From Onchocerca volvulus (taxonomy: Eukaryota > Nematoda > Chromadorea > Rhabditida > Onchocercidae), in assembly GCA_000499405.2 (NCBI GenBank), contig HG738137.1, forward strand, positions 12,522,121-12,586,120: 64,000 nt of DNA, given 5' to 3'. The position numbers and the translations under genes were made by a program. Positions 1 to 13,836 of this stretch are shown here, one piece after another. Numbering within the stretch: position 1 is the stretch's first letter; each line of letters starts with the position of its first letter. The notes under the pieces were generated by a model. It made no database searches and was not told where the DNA came from. It saw nothing but the letters and a program-made list of their open reading frames with translations.

Positions 1-3000
1 TTCCAATTTAAATTTGTATTTTTTTTTTTCAAAAATATAGAAAAAAAAACCCTTTTAACAATTTTCTTCGATAATATTCGACAAACAAAGGTATCGATTG
101 TCATATACTCGTTGCTCTTCGGTTTGGCTGTTTTTTGACGATTTTCATAACTTTCCGTTATTCCTATTTCATTTTGATTAGTGATAATGTTAAATGAATA
201 AAAACTGCGTTTTCATCACTACTTCTCTTCATATTATTTAATCTCAGAAACGAATAGCGATGAATATTGGGAAGTTTCTCATATGAATTATGAAATAATA
301 TTCTAAGTTTTTGAATTAGCATAAAATACTGATTAGATATAATTATTACACTTGCAATATTTGTCGATATTTCAACATGTGGTTTGACATTTAAAAAAAA
401 TCCGATTAGGATTTCGCATGTTGATTAAATTCCAGTTTATTTGCATATCTCATAATTATGTACGTCTTGTTCGTCGATTGTTTCAGATGATAATTCAATC
501 GTATTGCATATATGTCGTAAGAAAGCTGATTTCAAACATATCTTGTATCAATTTTGACTTTTTTTTTTCTAAAATTGGTACTTAGATAATCAGTAATTTG
601 TAATCAGCATTTATTTTTCTTTTTCCAATTTAGCAATATATTCATCATTATTTCAAACCAAAAATTATTCATTTATTATTTGAAAATGTATTATCTACAT
701 CATTTTTACATACTAAATATTGCTTTTTCAGGAGTTTAACTCAATAACAATAACTATGATGGAAATTATAATTGGTGGAAAAAACGAAATTTTTTATGGA
801 AATATCATACTATTCAATGGGACACATTTTTATTTAACAAATAATTTACGTAAGTTATTAAACAAAAATATTATGTAGAAGGTTTATTATATAATATTTG
901 TCTGCCTATATTGCAGTAATCATCTAGTAAAAAAAAAATAATTGAATCAAGTTCCAAATTTTATATATCTTTTTTTTCTCTTTAAAGCAAATTATCATTT
1001 TTTTTTTTACCCGACATAACGTTTACTTTTTTCGAAATATCATTGAAATAAAAAATCCTAAATTTTTCACTTTTTTTTTTTCCTCAGAGCAAATTATCAT
1101 TTCTTTGTTCGAAATATTTTTCTTGAAATATCATTGAATTTTCTTTTGTCATTTTGTGTAACAAAAACGATTAATATATATTGTCATTGTTGTCAGCTAT
1201 TATTTTTTAATGAAATATAATCCAGTTTCGAAGATCTTCCTCTACCATTTTATAATTCCTTTCACATACACAGACACACACAAATACATACGTTATAATA
1301 GTCATTTGTAATTCATGTCAAATGTGCCAATCGTATATATATATATATATATTTATGTTAAAGATTAAATAGATCTTCAATAATGAAAAAAAAAAAAAAA
1401 AAAAGTGAATGAGAGAGGTAACTAATTGTCATACTTATACAAATATTGGAATTCTTTTCCTCGTGTGAAAATTTAGAATTTTTCTAAATTTTTTAGAAAA
1501 ATTAAATGATATTTTCTAATCAGAAAATATTTCTAAATTTATCTATTTATTTAAATTAATATATATCTCTTTTCGTTTTTTATACAAATTCTAAGAATTT
1601 ATCTATATCAGATGGTGAAAAAAAAAAAAAAAGGAAAGAAAAATTAGAAAATTTGATTTTTCTCGTTTCATGTATAGTTTTGTTAGATTGCTTATGCATC
1701 GATTCGTTGATGTGTGAAAATTTGAAAAATCTATCATGCAAATAATTCTCAGTTGCCCTGGATTTAAATCATTTAAATTTTTAATTTATTCCATGTCAAA
1801 ATTAATTTCACAAATGTTCATTTCTAGAATTTGTTTCATCTTTTAATTCTATTCTTTCTCAATATCTTTATGATTATATTATTTCACACATGCATTGTTT
1901 TACTTATTTCTCAGTTTTACTACCGTTACTCATAGAAATAATTTGTCTTTCTAAATTATAATAAATTTTAATATTCAATTCCATTACATTCAATTATTTA
2001 TAACACTATTTTGTTAGTAAAATCAAGCTTTAAATAAATATTTAAAGTTTTGATCTTATTATTATACGGAATATCCGCAACTATTATTAGTCTGTGGAAG
2101 GATGCACTTTTAAAAATTTCAAACATACTGTGAGAATTTTATTCATCATCAACAAAAACCAAGCTAAAAATGAAAAATTGTTGTTGAATTAGAATTTTTG
2201 GCAAGCAAAGTAGAAATGGTTAGTTTAACTGGATAAATTTATCCACAATTTAAAAACTTCTATTTCACCATTTCACCATATCGTATAATTTTATTTTCTT
2301 TTCTTCTTTCTAAGATATTGAATATTTAATTATTTTATTTTTTTCCTTGCTTCTTTCTTTTTTTTTATTGTTTTATTCGCATTTATTTATTCATTCATTT
2401 TTTCAAATTTTCTTTTTCTTGATTTCTTTTCAAATTATTCAATCTTTTTTTTTTTGGTTTTTTTTTTGCTTCGCTTTAAAAATAATTATAATATTGTATT
2501 ATATGAATTTTTGTCATTTTTGATATCCATTACTTGAATATTTTTTGTGTTTAACAAATAAATGTTGATTATTCAATGATTTTGGAAATTGTATGTAACG
2601 ACCTAATTTACAACGCCTTCCGTTTGTTTCATCTGATGGTTCATCTTTTAAAAATATATTCTAATTATCATCTCTTTTTACTAAGAATTCTATTAATTTT
2701 CTTTGTTTTTCTAATTTATTAAGTACTATGATTTAATTATTAATTATTTATATGAATTACTGTTGAATTATTACATTCGATCATTATCTATTTATTATTT
2801 ATTATTTATTCTTTATTATTTATTATTTGTAATTTATTATTTATTATTTATTATTTGTTATTTATTATTTTTTATTTATTGTTTATTTTTTATTTTTTAT
2901 TGTTTGTTATTTATTATTTATTATTCATTATTTATTTTTCATTATTTGTTACTTATTGTTTATTATTTAGTAATTATTAATCACTAATCATCAGTTATTA

Positions 3001-4706
3001 ATTATTAATTATTAGTTATTAATTATTATCATTATTAATGATCATTATTTGCAATTATCAAAAATGAAATTTTTCAAATTCATTTTTTATTAAAATCTTT
3101 ATTCATTTTTTTCATCCTTACCACATATTCTTCTTTCATTTATTATCGTTCCGATTCTATCTATACTGTTACTTATTTCCATTTGCATTTTTAACTCTAT
3201 CATTTGATTTACTTGTCTTCTCTTTTTTTTTAAACAAATAATTTGTCAAACCTTTTCGGAAAGTTTTTTTTTTTTCTCGTAATTTACCGTTTTTTGCATT
3301 TTTCCTTCTTCCTCATTCTTTCGAAACTACTAATTTAGAAAAAAGAAAATGTTGTAATTATTACTTATCATTTATCACTATTGTTGCTATTATCAATTAT
3401 TGATGTTTGATTATTATTATGTTTTCCGATTCTTCAATATATTATAATGTTTGAACTTTTGATGAACATTTAAATGTATTTCTACTTTAGATCTATATTT
3501 ATATACATAATTATAGCATTTATCAGATTTATTTAAACTTTCTGATTTAAGCTCATCAATTAAACCCAAAATCAGTTTTTCAAGTATTGAATTTTATCTA
3601 TTTCAATATATTAACTTTGGATATTTTATGCTACCAAAGGTCAAAAATAGTGCGATGGAAATATTTCATTGGACTATTTGTTGATGAAAATTGTTTTCGA
3701 TTTATTGAAAATTAATTTTTCAGTTATAGCAGGCATGGTTTGCCATAAAAAATTTATTTTCAAATATTTTCATTTCATTTCCAACCATAGATGATTCACA
3801 TCGATGTTTTGATTTTTAAATTTAATTAAACCCTAAGGCTTCTTCAAAACTTTATACAAAACAAATATTTGATTTTTTTTAAATTTGTTTCTGCCCTTAG
3901 ACTTTCAAAACTTTACACAAATTTTTTTTTAAAATTTTGCTTAAGAAAATTGTTTCATATATTTACTTCTTTTTTCCAAGTTTTTTTTTTTTTGCTTATA
4001 TTTGCTTTTTTTTTTATTTAACTAAAAATATTTATTTTCCTTCTCTTGGATTTTATATTATATTCATTCAATTTTTTTAATTTTTTCAAAACTTTTTCAA
4101 AGTTTTGTCAACAATTTTTTTAAATTTTTAAACTTTTTTTTTTTTTACTTTTAGTCAAGTGAAAAAAAAGCAAGTATGTATGTCAAAAATCTCATATATT
4201 ACTTCAAATCTATATGGAAAATAAACATTTGTTATTATGCTTTATTGACAATTTTTTCCAAAAGCCAATTTTTAACTTTAAATTTACTTCAACTAACAAA
4301 TAATTGATAAGCATTCGATAAATTTCTTTTTTTTTTTTCTGTGATTTTCAAGATTTGATCTTTTTATAGTTTTCTAAATTTAGAAAATGATCAAATCTAG
4401 AGAGGTATAAAATATTTTTCTTTCTTTTTTTTTTTTTTTTTTCATCTTCAGTTATTAATCAGTAATTCACCTTGAAAATTGTCTTTATTGTAACAGGTTT
4501 TCTTTTCTTTTTGTAAATTCGAAAAAAATTTGAACTTATAAATAATTCGATCAAAATACTTTGTGAGTTGACAGCAATTTTTCCCATCTTTTTCTTCCTC
4601 TTTTTTTTTTTGCTTCATTGTTACATTTCTTTTTATTTTTAAGCGAGAAAACCAGAATCATATATTATTTTTTTTTGCGCCAATATTTATACGAAATATT
4701 TGGAAA
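1..4706. other. AT-rich intergenic region, no gene recognised
   Basis: No exon-like stretch with recognisable protein similarity is visible on either strand. The sequence is dominated by T-rich and A-rich tracts, a (TA)n run near 1336-1350 and a TTATTTA-type satellite around 2790-2970. Open frames here are products of the low-complexity sequence. The right end holds the region upstream of the oxidase start codon. Confidence 0.7.
2790..2970. repeat. (TTATTTA)n-like degenerate satellite
   Basis: About 180 bases of imperfect 7-bp units built from TTATTTA, TTATTTG and similar variants, running into TTAATTA-type units to about 3040. It gives a spurious 74-residue Tyr/Leu/Ile-rich open frame, which is not a gene. 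Confidence 0.85.
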
Positions 4707-7700
4707 ATGCATCTGCTAATATTGTTTATTGCTATAGGTTTGTTAAAATTTTTTCTTTGAAATTTTAATTTTATTAAAATTATCATTTCTTATTATTATA
4801 TTTAATATCGTATATTAAATAGAAAAAATTTGGAATGCTTAGAAAAATATCAAAAAGTTTGTCATTTTTTTTTTAAATAAAGAATAGCTTACTTTAAACC
4901 ATTATAATTGCATTAATAAGTATCAAAAGTGAGTCAAAAAAAAAAACAAATAAATGAATAATTAAATGATGGAAGTTTTCATTGAAAGAAAAGTTGAAAT
5001 TATTACTAGCAAAGTCAGTAATTCTAGAAAATAGGCTAAGTTAATATCAGATGAGCAAATTGTTATCCATTTAAAAAGAAAGAAGGAATTTTTGCTAATA
5101 GGATAAATTTTAATTATATGATAAAATGTATTATTAAATTGAATAACTTTTGATTATATGACAAAATAATATTTTATTTTTATTTATTTGTATAGCATAT
5201 TGATATTTAATTATAGTACATTGATGATTAATTAATTAATCAATCAAAAATTAGTTGATGAAAATGAAAAGAGCAAATTTATATTAAATTTTAATAATTT
5301 TTAATTAATTTATTTTTTTTTTTATTTGTAAAAAAGGAAAAAAAGAAAAATTTCTTTCAAGTACGATTGGTTGAGAATCAAAAAATCCCGAGACATAGAT
5401 CAGTGGGAATTATTGGTGCTGGTACTACTGGTGTATCATCAGCTTTGGCATTACTCGAACGTGATCAAACTCTTAATATTACAATTTTTCATGATGTACC
5501 ATTTGAAAAAAGTTCTAGTTATGGTCCTGCTGGCTTATTTCGAGTTGATACATTTCAAAACAGGTTTATTTAAATTTTGATAGATTATGAAAAATAAAAA
5601 AAAAAGATTTCTTTTTTTTTTATTTATTTAGTGTTTCAATTTTCATCCTTTAATTTATAGCATAAATAATAATTATCGATTAAAAAAAAACTTTTCTCTT
5701 ATTTTTATTTTTCTTAATTTTTTTGTTTTTCTTTTTTTTTTTTTCTTTATTATTATATTGCTTCGTAATATACGTTGAAATTGTTGCATAATGCATTGTA
5801 ATACATTGAAATAATTTGCGTAATAACTTCAATCGCAGTGAAAAAAAAAAAAAAAAACTAGAGTTTGCTGTTTTTTGATACATACAACGTTTGTTAACTG
5901 GATAAAAACAATTTCTTCTTTTGTTTCTTTAGGATAATTTCTTAGTGAAATACGAGAGCGGGAGAAAAAAATCAAATAAAACAAGTAATTTTAATGAAAA
6001 AGTCGAATAAAATAAAATAATTAAAATCAATTAAAATAATAACGGAAATAAGATGTATAAAAAGGAAGTAAGAGAAAAAAATTTACGAATTATTGAGATA
6101 TCATTAAAAAAATGAAACTAATTACAATTTGAAAAGTTTGAAATATTAAAAAAAAAAAAGTAAAAAATTTTCTATATCAATTGTTATCAATAATTTAAAA
6201 ATCTTTTGCTACATATAATGTATTGAAATATTCTAAATATATTGTTTGCTGTTTTATCATCAGTACGAATTTTACTTAAATTGAAGTCGTTTCATTCTTA
6301 TTTGTTAAGAGTGAAAAAATTTTTTCTTTTTGTAATAAAGATTATGAAGATTTTTTTATTTCCTTTCTTCATTTTTTTTTTTTTTACTTTTTCCTTTTTT
6401 TTTTTTTTTTTTCTAGAGCTTATGGGAAACGATCATTTCGTCGTTACGCTAAATTATTTCGAGAATTTGGTGGTGATGTATCGGGTGTTAATTTATTATC
6501 AGGACATATTTTATCGACAAATTTGACAAGACTTGTTGAACAAGTTCGGTTTTTTTTTTTTTTTCTAAATGAAATTTCTTTTTTTGTTTTTTTTTTTTTT
6601 TAAAACAAATTTTATGAAAAGTTGGGCTTTTTTTTTTCTCTTCTTTTTTTCTTTTCTCTTGGAATATATCAAATTGTTTTTTTTTTTCATTTTTTATAAT
6701 AAATTTTAGTACGATTAGTGAAATTATTAAAATTTTAAAGGATGAAATTTATGGTGATATTGTTTATAATTTTCGTTATCTTCGAGAGAATGAAATGGAA
6801 CAATTTGCTGATCAAGGTGAAAAGAATCGTATCTTTGCGATACATTTTACAACATATACAACCGAAGGTAATAAATATGTACCATGGATGAAAAAACAAT
6901 TGCTAGCAAAAGGTGTACGTTTTATACAACGTCATATTAATACTATTAAAGATGTAAGTTTATATTTTTACTTTTTTTTTTAATTTAAATTAATATTTTT
7001 CTTAAATGTTTTCATATTATATTAAATTAATGTTAGAAAAAATAAAAATTTATGATATAGAGAATTTTTGGAAGTAATTATTGACTAAGTGGAATTTAAA
7101 TTGAGAAAGAAAATGATCGATTAAAATTTAAAGGCATAATTAAAATTCAGTCAATATGATCAAATTTTTTCACTTTGAAATAAATAAATATGAAAGAAAA
7201 TTGACATTTCTATTATTATTATTTTTTTAATTTTGTTTAATATGATTAAAAAATTGTTGATATATGTAGATGATGAAAAATAATCAAAGGAATATATTTA
7301 TGAAGATAAAATGCATACTGAAATATTTCTAAAGAATTATATTTTTATTATTTTTATATTTAGTAATGGTAAATTAATCAAAATAATGCAATAATAGAAA
7401 CAAGCAAAACTGATTTTAAATGAAATAAATAATATTTGATGATTTATAGCTTTTCGATGATTTTGATGTTATCGTGAATTGTGCAGGATTAAATGGTGGT
7501 AAAATAGCAGCTGATGGTGATGATAAGAACATGTTTCCGATACGAGGCATTATATTTGTAGTAAGATTTCAAGCATATTTTCAAGAAAATCATATCTCAG
7601 ATCTGGTTTTTGCATAAATTTTTGCAAATATGATGAATTAATCGAAGATGACTTTTTAATTCATTTTATGATAAACTCGCAATAGTTCTTTTTTTTTTGT

Positions 7701-9758
7701 AGTTTTTAATTATTCTAATATGAGATTTTTTTTTAAATTAAAAACATATCATACATCGTTACTACAATATTGTTATCATTTTCACATACTCTTTTAATTT
7801 TAAGATTAAATTATTATAAAGGAATAAAATGGTTTATATAAATAATGGAATATTTTCCATATCGTATTTTTTTTCTTAAAGAAAAAAATCAATTTTCTAA
7901 CGGAATGGCTTAAAAATAAATGTGAAATTTTTATATATATGAAAAAAGTTTATATGATCTGAAAATGAATGTACGATTATATTTTTTTTCGTTTAATTTA
8001 TTCTTAATTAGATTTTTTATTTTTATTTGCATAAAACAATTTTATATTGCAAAAATTTGTTGAAATATCATTTCAGGTTAATGCAACATGGCATAAGCAT
8101 TTCCTATATAGAGAATTTGATACATTTTCTATACCGACGTTAGTTCCCATTTTTTTTTTCGTTTATTTTTTATCCTTTTTTTCATGAATTGTTCTTGGAT
8201 TATTATATTATATTATTCCCCTTCATTGATATGTTTATTATTATGTATTATTAATTATGTGTTTTTTAGTACAGATAAAGTATTCATCGGATCTGTAAAA
8301 CAAGTTGGTAGAAGTGATCTTGAAATTACAGACGCTGATAGGACTGATATTCTTAATCGATATTATCGATTGCAGCCAGCAATTAAAGTAAGTCTAGGAT
8401 GCAACAAAATTAGCCAGTTATTTTATCGAAATTCTAATAATAGAAACTTGAAAAAACATTTTTTTTTCTAGAATAAGATATTTTTTTTTTTTGATTTAAA
8501 TAATATTTTTGAAAAATTATCGAATTACATTTTTACCACTTCCCATTTTACTGAATTACGTAATCCAGATATATATTTTTAATCTCTATTCTTTTTTTAA
8601 TGTCAGCAATGTGAATACTGGAGAAGAAATTTAACTAAAATCTTGTAGTATTTTAGCCAGAAGAGAATCCAATTTACAATCTATCTTTATCTTATGCGAT
8701 TCTATCTTATTCAATCTAACTCTTTTGTAAACCAAGAAAATATTTCTAAATTCAGTTAATTTAAACTCGATTATTATATAATGATTGTAGCAAGAAGATC
8801 AAACACTATACTGATTAGCTGTATTGATTTTCATTTATTTTAATTTTCAATCTCCAAAGAGTAAAATTAGTTGATAAAGAAATGATAATGATAAGTGCCA
8901 TTTTATAGGGTGCAGCTATTCTGGATGAATGGTCTGGTTTAAGACCGGGTCGAAAGGGAGGTATTCGATTGGAAATGACAACAGTTCGATTCCCGATTCC
9001 AAAATCAAGTGAATTTGGTAACGAGAAAGTAGTTAAAGTTCGTTATATTATTAAATTGGAAAAAAAAAATCAAATTTTTATTCAAATAAGAGATAAGAGA
9101 TAAATTGAGATAGAAAATTTTAAATCCATTGTGATCGATATGTGAGCTGCATTTCGGTAACATCATGAATGAATGCTAGTTGCTTTTATCAAATATCTTT
9201 TAATTTTGATAATGTATAATGTAACTTTATCATTTAGTGTAATTACTCTAGCTTATAACAGTATCTTCTAATATCTTTTATAAATATTGCTACTTAGTAA
9301 TTAATCGAAAACAGTCTTTATGACGTAAACGACGTTATCATTTAGCGTAAGTCATGTCTAATTCATGGCTATATCTTCTATAGAGATCGCCATTTAGTAA
9401 TTAATGGATAATATTCATTCAGTTATTGATTTGCAAAATTGAGTTACTATTTAAATTAATTATTTTTCCGCATATGTCGGATTGTTTTATCAAAAATTTA
9501 GGACCAAAAATTTACCCTAGAAATTTAAAATTAATCGTTATATGAATAGTTTAAGATTGGTTTTTTTTTTTTTTCTTGAAATTCTTATTGTTAAATTAAA
9601 ATTTGAAAAAAATATATATTTTTTTTCAGGTAGTACACAATTATGGTCATGGTGGACATGGTTTAACTTTAGGTTGGGGTTGTGCTGAAACAGTTGCTGA
9701 TCTTATCATAGGCAAGAGCAGTAGTAGAAGTAGTAGTAATAGTAGTAACCATGGATAG
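4707..9758 (+). CDS. D-aspartate / D-amino-acid oxidase, FAD-dependent, probably secreted
   Basis: Nine exons join in phase: 4707-4737, 5362-5563, 6417-6548, 6710-6953, 7450-7560, 8077-8138, 8270-8387, 8909-9028 and 9630-9758, giving 382 aa. The family oxidatively deaminates D-amino acids to keto acids, ammonia and H2O2 using FAD. The Rossmann FAD motif GAGTTG is at residues 29-34. The substrate-arginine region GLRPGR is at 310-315. The family signature [11 protein letters not shown] is at 341-351. The start comes from a 31-bp first exon encoding [10 protein letters not shown], a hydrophobic signal-like peptide; the second exon has no ATG in frame. The C-terminus is a Ser-rich tail ending NHG with no peroxisomal SKL-type signal, so secretion is more likely than peroxisomal import (C. 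elegans DDO-3 is a known secreted relative). Asp versus neutral D-amino-acid preference cannot be read by eye. A polyadenylation signal AATAAA is at 9885-9890. Confidence 0.92.
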
Positions 9759-9884
9759 ATAAATTAATCGATGATATTTTGTACATTTCATATTGTTATT
9801 TATTATTATTGTTATACTGTAACTGAGATGATTATATTGGATGTGCTGTAATGAGATAAATATATTGTAATGATTATTTTATAC

Positions 9885-9890
9885 AATAAA
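9885..9890 (+). terminator. Polyadenylation signal of the oxidase gene
   Basis: A canonical AATAAA hexamer lies 127 bases after the stop codon of the D-amino-acid oxidase, in the expected 3' UTR position. Confidence 0.6.
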
Positions 9891-10726
9891 TAATTATGGT
9901 TTCAGAATGTAAACGATTGAAAATTTTGTAAAATCTATAAGAAAAGTGAAATAATACGAAAGATATTTCGGAAAAGAAAGGAAAGATTGAATGGATTAAT
10001 ATTATTATAGGAAATTTTTTTCAATATTTATCTTACTTTTGTATTTCTTATATATGCATAAAAATAATTTAAAAATTGTAATTGATTAATATTATCATCA
10101 ATTTGATGATAAAAATGAAAAAAATCGGAAGGATTATCAAAAGGATACGATCATTTGGAAGAATAAAAAGAAATTAAGAGGGAAAAATAGATAAAAATGG
10201 ATGAAATTTAACAAAAAGAACTCATAATGTTTTGTATTTCAAAAAATATTTCAATGATCATACTCAGAAAATATCATCATATCTTCCGCTTTTTTTTTTT
10301 TTTTTTTTTCTTTTTTCGATTGATTTTATTATATTTTATGATGAATAAAGTAATGATTTAAATGGTGAACAATATGTTTTGCATATTTTTCTATTTGGCA
10401 AATTGATGTTGATATGTTATGTTGGATGATTGAAAATATCAAATCAATATTTGCTTCAAATTGATAATAATTACTGACATTTATATTACGAATTTTAATA
10501 CTAATTTGATTAGAACTGCAAATTTCAATGAAAATTTTCTTTCTCTCAAAAAAAAAAATTATATTAAGCGAAAGATAAATATTATTCTGAATTTTTATTA
10601 TGATAACTTCTCTTTGAGGAATTTTTTTGGAATTTTATATTATCATTAACTTGAAAAAAAGCACAGTATTACAATTATTATTGTTATTAATATCTTTATC
10701 ATTAATTATTATTATCACCAATGCTC

Positions 10727-10801
<75 letters not shown>

Positions 10802-10973
10802 ATTATCATTGTCATTATGATTATAATAATTATTTTTAAACTATAAAATATTATAGTTTCGAATTTTTTTCTTGCAAAAAAATATTAAAACATTTTTGTT
10901 TAATATAGATGTAATATATTTAGATGATGAATGGAAGATAATTTGGCTATCGATTATCGATAATATATGACAA
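9891..10973. other. Intergenic region between the oxidase and uri-1
   Basis: About 1.1 kb of AT-rich sequence with no recognisable exon. It contains a poly-T tract near 10290-10310 and the (ATT)n microsatellite at 10727-10797. The distance is larger than usual for a nematode operon, so joint transcription with the upstream gene is possible but not indicated. Confidence 0.65.
10727..10797. repeat. (ATT)n trinucleotide microsatellite
   Basis: An almost uninterrupted run of more than 20 ATT units. It produces a poly-isoleucine open frame that is not a gene. Confidence 0.95.
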
Positions 10974-10982
10974 TTTTTACAG
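10974..10982 (+). promoter_or_regulatory. Probable trans-splice acceptor upstream of uri-1
   Basis: The sequence TTTTTACAG ends two bases before the uri-1 ATG at 10985. A strong 3' splice site this close to a start codon, with no upstream exon in view, is typical of spliced-leader addition in nematodes. It also selects the ATG at 10985 over the in-frame ATG at 10967, which lies before the acceptor. Confidence 0.6.
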
Positions 10983-10984
10983 CA

Positions 10985-13804
10985 ATGGATAGGATAAATG
11001 AGATATATCCGATAAATAAATCATCGGATGATTGTAATGAAACGACAAAATTGAGCCGCATGAAAGAAGCGATCGATAAGGTTTTCTTTTTTTTTTTTCA
11101 TTTTGTTAGAATATTTTTTAAGGAAAAGAACTTTCAGAAATTAGTTTTTAATTTTATTAAAAAAAAAGAAAAAATTTGGAATGTGAAGATATAAATCTTT
11201 TAATAATATTATCAAAGGAAGGAAAAAGTAAATCAATGAATTAGGTAATAATCGAAGAAATTTACTGATTATTATAATATCAAAACTTATCTTTCCGCTT
11301 ACTATGATAAATCTTCTTTTTTATGTTCCAGAAAAGTTTTATGATCTGAATTTTGCTAATTATTTAATAAAGTTATTACTTAGATAGAAATTAAATGCTT
11401 AGCTTTTGATTAATTAACATTTTAATCTTTAAGCATCTAATTAAAATATAGTTTCCTATGTTTTGTTGATATTGTATATTTGTAATTCTTAAAATCTCTC
11501 TGGTTAGATTTAATGAGAGAATAAGAAGTTGATTATAAATGTTATAAATTTTTTAATCACCACATTTATCATTATATTAATTGAAATAGTTATCAGAGTT
11601 TATTAATTGAAATAGTAAAGATTTGATTGTTAATTAATTAGAAGAAACTTCGGAGTTCTTTTTTTCTTTTCAGGAAATAACATTTTGTGATACAGAAATA
11701 GCAAGAAGAAAAGAAGAAATCGAAAGTTACAAAAAGTTGCAAAAACGTCTCGAAGATCTACCAAAGAAGATTACACATAATATTAATGTAAAAGAATTTT
11801 TCTCATATTTTTTACTGAAATAATATATCATAATTTTTCAGAAAAATGTAACATGTGTAAATAATTTCATCAAATTATACACTTTGTACTATAATTAAAA
11901 AAGCAAATTATCACTTTTTCTTTTTTTTTCCGAATTTTTTTTCATTATTTTAGAATTTATTTTATGCAGTGGATTTTTTTTTAATTTTAGGTTCCACTGG
12001 GTAAAGTAGGTTTTATGCCTGGTCGTCTGGTACATACGAATGAAGTAATGGTTTTACTTGGTGATAATTATTTCGCAGTATGTTCATGCTTTCATGCATG
12101 TGAAATTATTGAACGTCGAATATCTTGTTAGTTTATTTATCTTAGATTAGATCATTATTTAAAGAAAAAAAACGATAATTTTTGATCTTTAATCATGATT
12201 GTTCTTATGATTACTTTTTATATAACACAAATTAAATTATATGATTAAAAGGAGGACTAAATATTGAGAAAAGTGGGAACATAAATAGTGAAAGCTATGA
12301 TATTAATTAACTGCTGTTGATATGCTGAAATTTTAAATAATTGTTGTTTATCATGAGATAATAGAAAAAATTTATTGGATAAGATCCAGTTTGAAAATTT
12401 ATTTTCAGTTATCCAAAAGAATATCGATGATTTCGAGGAACAGAAGAAACGTGCTTTAACGCAAATGAAATTTAGTAATGAATTATTTGATTTGGTAAGC
12501 TATTTTAAAATTATTTTTTAATATTAATGATATTGCAATAAATTTTTGTATAATCGTAATAACAATGCTAGAGGAAAGTTGTATGATTATCGAGATCTAG
12601 ATAATTCTGTTTCTAATAATCTAATAGTGAATAATGTATATAATCCTATAATAAAATTTTATATTGTATATAGTTCTGCTAATCTACTTAAAGTTTCTAG
12701 AATAACTCTATCTTTTTTACTTATAATTTATAATATTTGCAACAAAGATATCGTAAAATGTCGTGTTTTTTTTTACAGGAAAGAGAACAAATTGAAATAC
12801 GCGAACCATTTGATGAGATGAAATATGAAGAAGAGAAGAAACGTAGGTTTCTGATCAGTTCTAATAGAATTGATTATTTCCGATTGCAACATGAGCTATC
12901 CTTTTTTATATAGAATGTGAAATATTCTACATATTTAAATGAGTTTTTTTTTTTTTTTTTATAGAGAATACTTAAATCTACTGATACATTTATAATATAC
13001 TATGATATACTAACACTTATTAATGGAAAATAAAAGATATTACTAGGTAAAATTACCTAATAATATCTTTTATCTTTCAAACGATTGCAATGATATCGAT
13101 TGAGAAAACTTTTATTTTATAAACTTTTCTATTTATCAACTAATTGATATATAATAACAATTGAAAATCGTTTTTTCATCTCAAATGTATAATATAATAT
13201 TATGGATTATCATTTAACTAAATCCCTTTTTTATCACAACACATGATATTTTAGTCAGACGTATGCGTAAGAAGGATTATTTGCAGCAAGAGAAACAGGA
13301 AGAAAAATGCAATATTGAAGTAAGCAATTATTTATTGAAGTCAAGATATTGATTATTCATTAGGTATTGCAATAACAAAAAGCTTAAAATATATTTGTAA
13401 AATGAGCAGCATTGAAAGATAAACTTATGACTGGTAATGGAATTTGATTATTGAAGAGATTTTGAAGTTATTTTTATTCTATAATTTAAATAATTGAGAA
13501 ATTTTCTGTTTTAGAAAGATTTCGAACAAAAAAACGAAAAATTGAGAGACATGGAAGATACGGCTGAGACTATCAACGAGTTATCGAGGTAAATATTTAT
13601 AAATTTGTCTCTTCTTTTATATATTGCAGCGATAGGTTTAAACTATTGTTCGTTTTTTTCTTTTTCTTTTTTTTTTTTTTTTTTAGATCTCTTTTCATGT
13701 TATTTTGCTTAATTCATACACAATGCATTTTATTTAATTGGAACTTTCTTTTAGTAGTTTAATGAATGATTTTATTTTTCCATTAATTATCATCTCTACT
13801 TTTT

Positions 13805-13836
<32 letters not shown>

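Noticed and set aside
5680..5883. Minus-strand Phe/Lys-rich frame
   Set aside because: Made of poly-A/poly-T tracts inside an oxidase intron.
6242..6526. 94-residue plus-strand frame
   Set aside because: Out of frame with the real oxidase exon at 6417-6548, which reads [14 protein letters not shown] in another frame.
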